A stretch of DNA of 64,000 bases from Eubacteriaceae bacterium. GTDB lineage: Bacteria; Bacillota; Clostridia; Lachnospirales; Lachnospiraceae. The notes beneath the pieces were generated by a model. It saw only the letters and a program-made list of their open reading frames with translations. It did no database searches and was not told where the DNA came from. Position numbers and translations under genes: made by a program. Position 1 is the stretch's first letter. Each line of letters begins with the position of its first letter. The stretch spans positions 1 to 64,000 of the forward strand of contig CAJTDQ010000001.1 of the NCBI GenBank assembly GCA_910574895.1, in the 5' to 3' direction. Positions 52,533 through 62,087 of this stretch are shown in pieces.

Positions 52533-55500
52533 ATGAACAGGAGACTAAAGAGAGTGATTGTAGCATTACTTAGTGTATGCATGGTGTTTAGCGGACTTCA
52601 TTTTGTTCCAAATGCAGCAAAGGCAGATACTTTGACAAATGTTGCAAATAACAGAGGCAACTATACGTTTATGACATCAAATGCCAATACACCGGTAGAA
52701 GGATTTCTATATGTGGGAAAGGGATTTTCTGCAATTAATACTTGCAATGAAAATTTAGGCAACGGAAATAATATGCTCGGCAAAACAGCCACGACAGATG
52801 AAGCGGCAATTTATGTGGATTTGGGAAATAATTATGATATCAGCAGTGCATTGATATATCAGGGTTCTACGAATAACAATTTCTTTGATTCTTATTGCAG
52901 AAGTTATCAGATTTATTATTCCACGGAACAGGTTTCGGCAGCAAACGAGGGAAAGATTTCATGGAATCTGGCAGGCACATGTGAAAACGGTACTATTTAT
53001 AGTGGAGCAAAAGTAAAAAGTGCAGAGCATACCAGTAATACAGGTGATGAGATTGCTTTTGGCAGTACAGTAACAGCCAGAAGTGTGAAAATTGTTTTTG
53101 ATAAAGAATCCTGTATGGGTACAGGAACAAGTGGAAATAACACAGGCACAACAGGTACAGTGAGTTTATTGTCGGTAAGAGTATATGGTGTATTGCATGT
53201 AGAAGAGACAACTACAGAAAAAACGGAAGAAACAATAACCGGAGAAATAGAATCTACAAGTAATCAGGAAGAAGTTACAACAAGTGCAGGAGATAATACT
53301 TTATATGGGTCACATAATGACGATTTGGCGTTAAAGACAAATCATGGTTCCGTAAAAGGTTATGCAAGTTCTAATTTAAGAAATGGTTCTACAACACCAT
53401 TGACGGTAAATAATCTGACAAATGGCAATACAACCGGAACAAATTATATTATTGCAAATACACCGGGAGATGCGAATCCGTGGTTTGCAGTAGATTTAAG
53501 CAGTGTTTATGATATTAATAAAGTGATTGTTACTCCGGGTGCAGATGGGGCATATCCAAATGCCTATCCTATTCAATATAAGATACAGGTAGCATCAGAG
53601 AATACAGCAGTTTCTTCTGCCGGTGAAATAACAGGTCTTACATGGAAAACAGTAGCAACCGTTACAGATGGTACAATGGCGGCAGAATCCTTGACATTTC
53701 CAAGACAGAATGCAAGATATGTAAGAGTATTGGTAGACAGTTATGCAAATTATTGTTCATTATATGAATTATCGGTGTATGAAACAGATGATACTGTACT
53801 CTGGGATGGAGAAGATGATATGATGAACGTCCTTTTTATCGGTAATTCGTTTACCTATTACAATACTGTTTGTAATGTAGTGAAAGGGCTGGCAGAATAT
53901 AATGGACATAGTATAACAGTGACGGCAGCAACGAATGGTGGACAGGATCTTGTTTATCAGTCTACGGCAGAGAATGTATTAAATGCAATTAAAGTAGGTG
54001 GATATGATGTTGTTATATTACAGGATAAAGTGGGAAGTAATTTCCAGGAAAGCACGTTGATGAATGGTTCAGAGGCTATTATACCAATTATTAAACAATA
54101 CAGTCCGGATGCAAAACTGGTTTATTATGAGCCATGGCCTACGAAAGATCAGATAGAGAGTAAAATGTCATATTTTACATCCAGTTATATTAATGCGGCA
54201 AAAAAATATAATGCATCTTTAGCACCTGCGGGAGAAGGATTCTATGAGTTATATACCAATGATGGATTAGACTATTACTGTAGTGATAACAGACATCCAC
54301 AGCCGCTTGGAACATTTAATTCAGCTTCTACGATTTATTATACATTGTATCCTGATGATGCATATAGAGTGTATACAGAAAGTGACCATACATATTTGAA
54401 TAACCTGATTAACAGCAATGTTGCTTATACATCAGAAGGAAAACAGGATTCTTATAGTTTAGATACATTAAATAAGATTACATCTTATGGATATAAATAT
54501 GCCCATGCCGTGATACCGGCAGTGAATGGTACGGGTACATACACTTCTGTGGCAGATGGCGGAAAAGTGGAAAATCCTACAGGAGCTACACCACCTGAGA
54601 CTACAACAAAAGCAGAGGATTTAAACATGACAGATGTATTATTTATTGGAAATTCCATGACATATTATAATAACCTTTGTAATGTAGTACAGGGAATTGC
54701 AACACGTAAAGGCCATAATATAAAATGCAGTGCAGCAACGAATGGTGGACAGAATCTGATTTATCAGTCAACCGCAGCCAATGTATTGAATGCGATTCAA
54801 AAGGGCGGATATGAAGTTGTTGTATTGCAGGATATTGTGGGAGGATTTGACAGTGACAAGTTACAGTCAGGTGCAGATGCAATCATTCCGATTATTAAAC
54901 AGTATAATCCTGATGCAAAAATTATCTTTTATGAGCCATGGCCGACAAAAGATACCATTACAGGTACAGCAGGATTATTACCATATTTTACATATAGTTA
55001 TATTCAGACTGCAAAGTCTGCGGGAGCATCTTTAGCACCGGCAGGTGAGGCATTCTATGAACTATTCACACAGCATAATAAGGATTATTATTGTGGAGAT
55101 AATAAACATCCACAGGTGCTGGGAACATTTACATCTGCATCAGCTGTTTATCATGCAATGTATCCGGATGAGGCATATGAAGCGTTCGCATCGGCGGACC
55201 AGTCTTATTTAGATAATTTAATTAACACAAATGTTGCATATACCAATGAAGGCAGAGAGACAACGTACAGCCTTGAGACATTAAATTTGATTTTCTCTTT
55301 AGGATATAAATATTCTCAGGCAGTAATTCCTGCGGTATCCGGAAATGATACATATACATCTGTAGGCGGTACTTATACAGACCCTGATGCAGGATTGAAC
55401 CCAGATGGACTGAAACCTGTTCAAGGAGAAATCGTTAATGCAGATGTATTTACAAAAGCAAACGGAAATATGGCAGTAGGCTGTCAGGCTTATGCATCGA

Positions 55501-56444
55501 ATGAGAAACAGAGTGCATCTTATGCAGTAGACGGAAATACAGGAACAAGGTGGGAAACAGAATCTGCGGACCCACAGTGGTTGTATGTAGATTTAGGTGC
55601 AAAGAAAGATATTAATAAAGTCGGTTTCATGTGGGAAGGAGCTTATGCAGCAAAATATTATGTTCAGGTTTCTGATGATGCAGATGAATGGAAGACTGTA
55701 GCAGTTGTAAATGCCACAACAAATAAAAATGTACAGATAGATTTGGGACAGACATATAACACAAGATATGTCAGAATGTATGGTACAAAGCGTGGTACTG
55801 GTTATGGGTATTCATTTTATGAAATGGGCATATGGAACATGCAGAAAGAGGAAGAGACAACAAGAGATCCGTCAAAACCTGAGATTGTTGTAAAAGATAC
55901 TGTTAGAGTTGAAGGATATCAGATTAGTACAGTTTCAGAAGGAAGCAGGGTAATTGGTTCTGTAGAACCTGTGATTGATGGAAAAAAAGTTTCTAAATGG
56001 GGATTTGTGTATGCTATTATCCAAAATGGAAATCAATCCTATGCCATAGAGGATGATGATATGTATGTAGGAAATGATAATCCATATATTGCTTCTATGG
56101 AATCTACAGATGTAGGAACATTGTCTGTTCAGATGGGTAATTCGACTACAGCGACATATTTTGCAAGAACAACATTGTTTTCAAAGAAGAATGTTGCAGA
56201 ATTTAATGCTAAGTATAAAGTCAGAGCATATGCACTGATGGAAGATGGAACTTATTATTATAGTAATGTTTCGGCATATCGGGTATTTGATGTTGCAAAG
56301 ATACTGTATGATGAAGTTTTAATGAAGAATTTTTCCGGACATGAATATTTGTATAATAATATTCTTAAAGTAGTTGACTCTACTTATAAAGAAGTAGATT
56401 ATGACTGGAAGAATGTGATGATAGATTCCGATCGAATACAATAA
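52533..56444 (+). CDS. Large secreted protein with two SGNH hydrolase domains and three discoidin-like domains
   Basis: 1303 residues, signal peptide about 1-31 (ends A-K-A). Discoidin-like regions at about 35-230 and 255-425 are split by a Thr/Glu-rich linker. SGNH domain 1 is about 430-680 (F-I-G-N-S-F-T-Y-Y, D-N-R-H-P-Q). SGNH domain 2 is about 695-955 (F-I-G-N-S-M-T-Y-Y, D-N-K-H-P-Q). A discoidin domain at about 970-1105 and a C-terminal domain of unknown type (about 1113-1303) follow. SGNH 2 plus the adjacent discoidin domain is very like the 551-residue neighbour, even at the DNA level. It is probably an extracellular polysaccharide esterase with several binding modules. Confidence 0.88.
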   Translation: MNRRLKRVIVALLSVCMVFSGLHFVPNAAKADTLTNVANNRGNYTFMTSNANTPVEGFLYVGKGFSAINTCNENLGNGNNMLGKTATTDEAAIYVDLGNNYDISSALIYQGSTNNNFFDSYCRSYQIYYSTEQVSAANEGKISWNLAGTCENGTIYSGAKVKSAEHTSNTGDEIAFGSTVTARSVKIVFDKESCMGTGTSGNNTGTTGTVSLLSVRVYGVLHVEETTTEKTEETITGEIESTSNQEEVTTSAGDNTLYGSHNDDLALKTNHGSVKGYASSNLRNGSTTPLTVNNLTNGNTTGTNYIIANTPGDANPWFAVDLSSVYDINKVIVTPGADGAYPNAYPIQYKIQVASENTAVSSAGEITGLTWKTVATVTDGTMAAESLTFPRQNARYVRVLVDSYANYCSLYELSVYETDDTVLWDGEDDMMNVLFIGNSFTYYNTVCNVVKGLAEYNGHSITVTAATNGGQDLVYQSTAENVLNAIKVGGYDVVILQDKVGSNFQESTLMNGSEAIIPIIKQYSPDAKLVYYEPWPTKDQIESKMSYFTSSYINAAKKYNASLAPAGEGFYELYTNDGLDYYCSDNRHPQPLGTFNSASTIYYTLYPDDAYRVYTESDHTYLNNLINSNVAYTSEGKQDSYSLDTLNKITSYGYKYAHAVIPAVNGTGTYTSVADGGKVENPTGATPPETTTKAEDLNMTDVLFIGNSMTYYNNLCNVVQGIATRKGHNIKCSAATNGGQNLIYQSTAANVLNAIQKGGYEVVVLQDIVGGFDSDKLQSGADAIIPIIKQYNPDAKIIFYEPWPTKDTITGTAGLLPYFTYSYIQTAKSAGASLAPAGEAFYELFTQHNKDYYCGDNKHPQVLGTFTSASAVYHAMYPDEAYEAFASADQSYLDNLINTNVAYTNEGRETTYSLETLNLIFSLGYKYSQAVIPAVSGNDTYTSVGGTYTDPDAGLNPDGLKPVQGEIVNADVFTKANGNMAVGCQAYASNEKQSASYAVDGNTGTRWETESADPQWLYVDLGAKKDINKVGFMWEGAYAAKYYVQVSDDADEWKTVAVVNATTNKNVQIDLGQTYNTRYVRMYGTKRGTGYGYSFYEMGIWNMQKEEETTRDPSKPEIVVKDTVRVEGYQISTVSEGSRVIGSVEPVIDGKKVSKWGFVYAIIQNGNQSYAIEDDDMYVGNDNPYIASMESTDVGTLSVQMGNSTTATYFARTTLFSKKNVAEFNAKYKVRAYALMEDGTYYYSNVSAYRVFDVAKILYDEVLMKNFSGHEYLYNNILKVVDSTYKEVDYDWKNVMIDSDRIQ

Positions 56445-56452
56445 TAATGTAA

Positions 56453-56476
56453 TAAGGGCAGATTATTCTGCCCTTA
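56453..56476 (+). terminator. Hairpin after the large SGNH gene
   Basis: TAAGGGCAG pairs with CTGCCCTTA around ATTATT; the following TATATATT is only partly T-rich. Confidence 0.55.
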
Positions 56477-56562
56477 TATATTAAAAAAGTATAATAAATG
56501 AAAAGTATTTTCTTTATAAAAAGAATTTCGTAGAAAAAAATGTATTTTTTGTAAAAAAGTTG

Positions 56563-56591
56563 TTGACAATAGTTACTGAAACGTTTATATT
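56563..56591 (+). promoter_or_regulatory. tRNA operon promoter
   Basis: Consensus TTGACA (56563-56568), 17-base spacer, TATATT (56586-56591), 24 bases before the first tRNA. Confidence 0.8.
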
Positions 56592-56615
56592 AATAAAGCA
56601 GTTTAAATTCTGTAT

Positions 56616-56688
56616 GGGATCTTAGCTCAGCTGGGAGAGCATCTGCCTTACAAGCAGGGGGTCACAGGTTCGAGCCCTGTAGGTCCCA
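56616..56688 (+). tRNA. tRNA-Val (anticodon TAC)
   Basis: Full cloverleaf: acceptor GGGATCT with AGGTCCC (one G-T), D-arm TAGCTCAGCTGGGAGAGC, anticodon loop CTTACAA giving TAC, T-arm with GGTTCGAGCC. The 3' CCA is not encoded. Confidence 0.95.
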
Positions 56689-56744
56689 TTACATTATTTA
56701 AAAAGTACAAATAAATATTGATGCGAAAGCATCTATAATAATGT

Positions 56745-56818
56745 GGCGAGATAGCTCAGTTGGCTAGAGCACACGGTTCATACCCGTGGTGTCGGGGGTT
56801 CGAATCCCTTTCTCGCTA
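56745..56818 (+). tRNA. tRNA-Met (anticodon CAT), probably elongator
   Basis: Cloverleaf with D-arm TAGCTCAGTTGGCTAGAGC, anticodon loop TTCATAC giving CAT, T-arm GGTTCGAATCC. The anticodon stem lacks the three consecutive G-C pairs of initiator tRNA, so it is an elongator, or a tRNA-Ile with modified CAT. CCA is not encoded. Confidence 0.92.
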
Positions 56819-56963
56819 CTTTTTTATTGCTAAAAAACGGGTTTGATGTACAACAAAAATGTATATTAAGTCTTATTTTTTTGCATTATAATAATGAATT
56901 TATCCTAAAATGTGGTATAATAAATTGACTGTGCGAAAAAATATATAATATTAGGAGGACAGT

Positions 56964-57437
56964 ATGCGTATTGGCATGGGATATGATGTTCATAAGTTAG
57001 TTGAAAAAAGAAAATTAGTATTAGGTGGTGTGGAGATTCCATACGAATTGGGATTATTGGGGCATTCGGATGCGGATGTAGTCGTTCATGCGATTATGGA
57101 TGCATTATTAGGAGCAGCAGCTCTGGGTGATATTGGCAAACATTTTCCTGATACAGACCCACAGTACAAAGGTATTTCCAGTATCAAATTGCTAGAGCAT
57201 GTAGGAAACTTATTAGAAGAGAACCATTATAAAATTGGCAATATTGATGCGACAATTATATGCCAGAAACCGAAACTTGCCATGTATCGTGAAGAGATGG
57301 TAAAAAATGTAGCAGGTGCATTAGATATTCATGAAAGTCAGGTTTGCATTAAAGCAACTACAGAAGAAGGATTGGGATTTACCGGGCAGGGACTTGGAAT
57401 ATCTTCTCAGGCAATTGCTCTTATAGAGGAAGTTTAA
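56964..57437 (+). CDS. ispF: 2-C-methyl-D-erythritol 2,4-cyclodiphosphate synthase
   Basis: 157 residues behind TAGGAGGAC. Metal-binding D-V-H near the N-terminus (G-Y-D-V-H-K-L), [21 protein letters not shown] and C-terminal [10 protein letters not shown]. It closes the cyclodiphosphate ring in the MEP pathway of isoprenoid synthesis. Close to cysS, as in many Firmicutes. Confidence 0.96.
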   Translation: MRIGMGYDVHKLVEKRKLVLGGVEIPYELGLLGHSDADVVVHAIMDALLGAAALGDIGKHFPDTDPQYKGISSIKLLEHVGNLLEENHYKIGNIDATIICQKPKLAMYREEMVKNVAGALDIHESQVCIKATTEEGLGFTGQGLGISSQAIALIEEV

Positions 57438-57489
57438 TATACATAAATTTAAAAATTAATATACATTTTCGAAAAGGTAGTTTGGAATC

Positions 57490-58398
57490 ATGGAAGACCA
57501 ATTAAAGGAAATAAAGATAGAAGATTACGATGAACTTAACAAATATTATAATTTGAGACGTCCCGAAACAGCTGACAGCAACCTGCTGGATTTATTCTTA
57601 TGGGAAAACAGTTATCCTACATGGTATTTTACAAATGAATATGGATTGATGTGGGTAGCAAAGAGTGGAAAAGGACAATATTATTCCTCAGTTCCCTGCT
57701 GTAAAGATAAAGATTTGAAAAAATGTTTTCTGGCAACCCAGAAATATTTTAATCAAGTGCTGAAGAAAAAACTGACAATGTATCTGGTGGATAAAAAAGC
57801 GATAGAAACGTTAGAATTACCGGAAAAAGACTATATAATTATTCAGGACAGAACATATTATGATTATGTATATGATGCAGAGAAATTAAGGACTTTTTCA
57901 GGGAAGAAATATCATAAAAAGAAAAATCATTTAAACTCCTTTAAGCGGGATTATGAAGGAAGATATGAGTTTCGTCTGCTGAGTAAAAAAAACCAGCAGG
58001 AAATTCTTGAGTTTTTAGATATTTGGAAGGACAATAAGAGCGATAGTGAAGAACATGAATTTATTGAAAGTGAAGCAAAAGGAATCAGATTTATATTAGA
58101 ACATGAAAATATTTTTAATTATAAAATCGGTGGTGTTTATATTGATGATAGGCTGGAAGCTTTTTGTATCGGAAATTATTATGAGCAGGAAGATATGGTT
58201 TATCTGCCGGTAGAGAAAGCAAATCCTGAAATCCGGGGGCTATATCAGTATATTTGCAGCCAGTTTTTGATTACAGCATTTCCGGGTGCTGGAAAGGAAA
58301 ACCGCGAGGATGATATGGGACTTGAAGGACTTAGAAAATCTAAATTATCATATAATCCAATTTATATGGTAGAAAAGTATACTATAATCCAGAAATAG
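57490..58398 (+). CDS. DUF2156 (phosphatidylglycerol lysyltransferase-like) protein
   Basis: 302 residues. The two-GNAT-fold DUF2156 pattern: D-S-N-L-L-D-L-F-L-W near residue 28, Y-H-K-K-K-N-H-L-N-S-F in the middle, and G-L-E-G-L-R-K-S-K-L-S-Y-N-P near the C-terminus. It relates to the catalytic part of MprF but has no membrane region, so a soluble acyl or aminoacyl transferase is likely. Weak start context with ATG 57490. Twelve bases separate it from the next acetyltransferase gene. Confidence 0.85.
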   Translation: MEDQLKEIKIEDYDELNKYYNLRRPETADSNLLDLFLWENSYPTWYFTNEYGLMWVAKSGKGQYYSSVPCCKDKDLKKCFLATQKYFNQVLKKKLTMYLVDKKAIETLELPEKDYIIIQDRTYYDYVYDAEKLRTFSGKKYHKKKNHLNSFKRDYEGRYEFRLLSKKNQQEILEFLDIWKDNKSDSEEHEFIESEAKGIRFILEHENIFNYKIGGVYIDDRLEAFCIGNYYEQEDMVYLPVEKANPEIRGLYQYICSQFLITAFPGAGKENREDDMGLEGLRKSKLSYNPIYMVEKYTIIQK

Positions 58399-58409
58399 AG
58401 AGAATTGTT

Positions 58410-59426
58410 ATGATTAGATTGCTAGAAAACCATGAAAAAGTGAAAATTAGGTCTTTGTACGAGCATTGTTTTAGAGATGATACAAAGGAATATATAGATT
58501 ATTATTTTGATAATAGAATCAGAGAAAATGAAGTTGTTGTGAATGAGCAGGAAGGAGAAATTGTTTCTGCCATGCATTTAATTCCTAAAGTAGTGATTGC
58601 GGGAAATGTCAAAACAAATATCACATATATATATGCTGTAGGTACATGGAAAAAATATCGGAATCAAGGATATGTAAAAGAAATCTTTGAGGAAATAATT
58701 AAAAGTATGCATCAAAATATGGATATATTTACGTATCTGATTCCATCCAGTGAGGAAAATGCTGAGATATATAGAAAGTTTGGTTTTGAATATGTAATGG
58801 ATAAACGAGAAATGGAAGATCCAAAACATAGAAAGAAACCAAGTCATTCTGTAATAAGAAGAAAAGCTGAAAATTCTGATTTAGTAAAGTTATCTATTTT
58901 TGCACAGCAGGCAGTAAATAGCATATATTCCATTTCATTATCAAAAGATTTGGAGTATTTCAGAAAACTAAAAGAAGTTGTAGAAATCGAAGGCGGAAGT
59001 ATTGATATTTTCGTGAAGAATAAAGTTATTGTCGGTTATAGAATAATAATTGATGATGAGGTTTTTGAAGAGGTATTGGATAACAGCGTACAGAATTTAA
59101 GCTGGCTTGGCAATGGAAGAACTCCATATGCGATGGCAAGAATTCTCAATATACGAAAAACGTTGAGACAGCTTTCTTTTAAAGATTTTAAAGAGAGATA
59201 TATTAAAATAGCAGACCCGGTTATTGAAGAAAATAACGGATGCTTTAAAATGAAATATCACCACGGAAGCGTGAAATTAGAAAAATGTAATGAGAAAGAA
59301 ATTGATAAAGTAGATTTTGATGTTACAATAGGAGAATTGGGAGCACATATATTTGGTTATAAGAGCATCCCGGGATTTCCGCCAGTATGTAGGCAGGACA
59401 GTTTCTTTATCAATGACTACGTATAA
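58410..59426 (+). CDS. Eis-like GNAT N-acetyltransferase
   Basis: 338 residues. N-terminal GNAT domain with V-G-T-W-K-K-Y-R-N-Q-G-Y (acetyl-CoA loop) and Y-R-K-F-G-F-E. The second half, with I-R-K-T-L and D-x-V-I-E-E-N-N-G-C-F, resembles the sterol carrier-like domain of Eis/YxeL-type multi-acetyltransferases. The substrate is unknown. It is probably co-transcribed with the DUF2156 gene. Confidence 0.82.
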   Translation: MIRLLENHEKVKIRSLYEHCFRDDTKEYIDYYFDNRIRENEVVVNEQEGEIVSAMHLIPKVVIAGNVKTNITYIYAVGTWKKYRNQGYVKEIFEEIIKSMHQNMDIFTYLIPSSEENAEIYRKFGFEYVMDKREMEDPKHRKKPSHSVIRRKAENSDLVKLSIFAQQAVNSIYSISLSKDLEYFRKLKEVVEIEGGSIDIFVKNKVIVGYRIIIDDEVFEEVLDNSVQNLSWLGNGRTPYAMARILNIRKTLRQLSFKDFKERYIKIADPVIEENNGCFKMKYHHGSVKLEKCNEKEIDKVDFDVTIGELGAHIFGYKSIPGFPPVCRQDSFFINDYV

Positions 59427-59485
59427 ATAATTAAAAAGAGAAATAGACATAGACAAGAGAAGCACTTTATGAGGATTAGGCTGTT

Positions 59486-60115
59486 ATGAATTTTTTAAAA
59501 TATTATAAAGAAGCGGTATGCGTCATAAAAGACAGGGATCCCGCTATGAAAAAAAATATAGAAGCAATTCTTTATCCAAGTTTCTGGGCAATCTATCATT
59601 ATAGAAGAGCTCACAGGATGCATTTGAAAGGAAAAGTTTTTAAGGCAAGAAAGATTTCCCAAAGAACTGCGAAAAGAACGGGAATTGAGATACATCCGGC
59701 AGCAGAGATTGGAAAAGGATTGTTTATTGACCATGGACATGGAGTAGTAATCGGGGAGACCACAATTATTGGTGATAACGTAACGTTATATCAGGGAGTT
59801 ACTCTTGGTGGTACTGGTAAAGAAAAAGGAAAAAGGCATCCGACAATCGGTGATAATGTGATGATTGGTGCCGGCGCAAAGGTGTTAGGTTCATTTACGA
59901 TTGGAGAAAATTCAAAAGTTGCGGCAGGTTCGGTCGTTCTTGAAGAAGTTCCGCCAAATAGTACAGTAGTCGGAGTACCGGGGATTGTTGTGAAGCAGGA
60001 TGATGTCAGAATACCACATAATGACCTTGATCAGGTACATATTCCACATCCGGTACAGAATGAATTAAAGAGACTGAGTAATGAGATTGAATTATTGAAA
60101 AAGAATATTCAGTAA
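59486..60115 (+). CDS. cysE: Serine O-acetyltransferase
   Basis: 209 residues. Left-handed beta-helix hexapeptide repeats from about 70 to 165: I-H-P-A-A-E-I-G-K-G-L-F-I-D-H-G-H-G, V-I-G-E-T-T-I-I-G-D-N-V, and L-Y-Q-G-V-T-L-G-G-T-G-K. It makes O-acetylserine from serine and acetyl-CoA, the first step of cysteine synthesis. It lies just ahead of cysS, the standard Firmicutes pairing. The protein is shorter at the N-terminus than the E. coli enzyme, as in B. subtilis. Confidence 0.94.
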   Translation: MNFLKYYKEAVCVIKDRDPAMKKNIEAILYPSFWAIYHYRRAHRMHLKGKVFKARKISQRTAKRTGIEIHPAAEIGKGLFIDHGHGVVIGETTIIGDNVTLYQGVTLGGTGKEKGKRHPTIGDNVMIGAGAKVLGSFTIGENSKVAAGSVVLEEVPPNSTVVGVPGIVVKQDDVRIPHNDLDQVHIPHPVQNELKRLSNEIELLKKNIQ

Positions 60116-60159
60116 GAAGATGAATTTAAAATAAATTGATAGAAGCGTAAGGAGATTAT

Positions 60160-61572
60160 ATGAAGATTTATAATACTTTAACAAAGACAAAAGAAGAGTT
60201 TCAACCAATATCTAAAGAACAGGTAGGAATGTATACTTGTGGACCTACCGTTTATCATTATGCACATATTGGAAATTTGCGCAGTTATATTATGGAGGAT
60301 GTTCTTGAGAAGGAACTCCGATATGAAGGATATCCTGTTAAACGAGTTATGAATATAACAGATGTAGGACATTTATCCAGTGATGCTGACACGGGTGAGG
60401 ATAAGATGTTAAAGGGAGCTAAAAGAGAGAATAAAACTGTTATGGAAATTGCAAAGTTTTATACAGATGCATTTTTCTCAGATTGTGCAAAACTTAATAT
60501 TAAAACTCCGGATGTGGTTGAACCTGCAACAAATTGTATTGACGAATTTATAGAAATGATTACAAAACTTTTGGAAAAAGAATACGCATACATAGCAGGT
60601 GGAAATGTTTATTTTGATACATCAAAATTAAAAGAGTATTATACATTGTCCAGTCATAATGAAGAAGAACTTATGGTAGGCGTAAGAGATGATGTAGATG
60701 AAGATGAAAATAAAAAGAATAAGACAGACTTTGTTCTTTGGTTTACAAAATCAAAGTTTGACAATCAGGAATTGAAATGGGATAGTCCTTGGGGAGTCGG
60801 TTATCCGGGATGGCATATTGAGTGCTCCTGCATTAGTTTAAAACATCTTGGTGAAAATCTTGATTTACACTGTGGTGGAATTGATAATATATTCCCACAT
60901 CATACGAACGAGATTGCACAAAGCGAAGCATATCTGGGACATAAATGGTGCAATTACTGGTTCCATGTACATCACTTAAATGATAAAAGTGGAAAGATGA
61001 GTAAATCAAAGGGAGATTTTCTTACAGTTTCATTGTTAGAACAGAAAGGATATGACCCAATTGTATATAGGATGTTCTGCTTACAGTCTCATTACAGAAA
61101 ACCATTGGAATTTAGTTATGAAGTATTAGACTCTGTGGCAGCAGGATATAAGAAGTTGAGAAATCGTATTGCAAAGCTGGATAAAAGTGGCGATGCAGAT
61201 ATGAAACTGGCAGCAGAATATAAGCAGAAATTTATAGAAGTGGTAGGGAATGATATGAACACTGCTTCTGGTATTACTATGGTATATGATGTGCTGAAAG
61301 CAGATACAAATGATGCAACAAAACTTTATATCATAAAAGATTTTGATTATGTATTGTCCTTAAATCTTTTAGCCGGAGAAATAGTAAGTGAACAGCAGAC
61401 TTCTGTAGACAGTGAGATGGAAGCATATATTCTGGATATGATTGAAAAAAGAGCGATGGCAAAGAAAGAAAGAGATTTTGCTACAGCTGACTCTATCAGA
61501 GATGAACTGGCAGCAAAAGGAATTGTTCTGAAAGATACCAGAGAAGGAACCACTTACGAAGTTTTAGGGTGA
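60160..61572 (+). CDS. cysS: Cysteinyl-tRNA synthetase
   Basis: 470 residues behind AAGGAGATT. Zinc-site cysteine in T-C-G-P-T-V, class I motif H-I-G-N-L-R, W-H-I-E-C-S zinc region, and the K-M-S-K-S-K-G loop. The C-terminal helix bundle reads A-R-D-F-A-T-A-D-S-I-R-D-E-L. It charges tRNA-Cys and is coupled by context to cysteine supply (cysE). mrnC starts four bases after its stop. Confidence 0.97.
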   Translation: MKIYNTLTKTKEEFQPISKEQVGMYTCGPTVYHYAHIGNLRSYIMEDVLEKELRYEGYPVKRVMNITDVGHLSSDADTGEDKMLKGAKRENKTVMEIAKFYTDAFFSDCAKLNIKTPDVVEPATNCIDEFIEMITKLLEKEYAYIAGGNVYFDTSKLKEYYTLSSHNEEELMVGVRDDVDEDENKKNKTDFVLWFTKSKFDNQELKWDSPWGVGYPGWHIECSCISLKHLGENLDLHCGGIDNIFPHHTNEIAQSEAYLGHKWCNYWFHVHHLNDKSGKMSKSKGDFLTVSLLEQKGYDPIVYRMFCLQSHYRKPLEFSYEVLDSVAAGYKKLRNRIAKLDKSGDADMKLAAEYKQKFIEVVGNDMNTASGITMVYDVLKADTNDATKLYIIKDFDYVLSLNLLAGEIVSEQQTSVDSEMEAYILDMIEKRAMAKKERDFATADSIRDELAAKGIVLKDTREGTTYEVLG

Positions 61573-61576
61573 ATAA

Positions 61577-62011
61577 ATGGAAAAAGATTTGTTTAATATT
61601 ATAAAACAAAATATGGATTTGGGAGAGATTAATATTACAGATTATTCTCCATTAACACTGGCATATATTGGTGATGGTATTTATGAAATCGTTGTTCGTA
61701 CAGTAATTGTTGATGAGGCAAACAGACAGGTGAACAAGATACATAAGGCTGCTTCAAATCTGGTTAAGGCAGAGACACAGGCAAAGATGATTCATCTGAT
61801 TATGGATGATCTGACGGAAGAAGAGGTAAGAATATATAAGCGTGGTAGAAATGCAAAAGCTGTGACAAGAGCAAAGAATGCTTCTATGTCAGATTACCGG
61901 ACAGCAACAGGTTTTGAGGCATTGATGGGATGGCTTTATCTGACGGGACAGTCAGAGAGAATGATGCAGTTAATTAAGAAATGTATTGTGTATTTTATAT
62001 TGGATAAATAA
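61577..62011 (+). CDS. mrnC: Mini-ribonuclease 3
   Basis: 144 residues. An RNase III-type catalytic domain without the double-stranded RNA-binding domain: L-A-Y-I-G-D-G-I-Y-E with the catalytic acids, and E-A-L-M-G-W-L-Y-L-T-G near the C-terminus. It processes 23S rRNA precursor ends in Firmicutes. Location after cysS and before rlmB is the classical arrangement. Confidence 0.95.
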   Translation: MEKDLFNIIKQNMDLGEINITDYSPLTLAYIGDGIYEIVVRTVIVDEANRQVNKIHKAASNLVKAETQAKMIHLIMDDLTEEEVRIYKRGRNAKAVTRAKNASMSDYRTATGFEALMGWLYLTGQSERMMQLIKKCIVYFILDK

Positions 62012-62087
62012 TTATGCTGTGTTGGAAACCTATTTGTAAGAACAGTATGAGAAATTATTTTTTAAAAGAGAGAGAATGAGGTAAATT

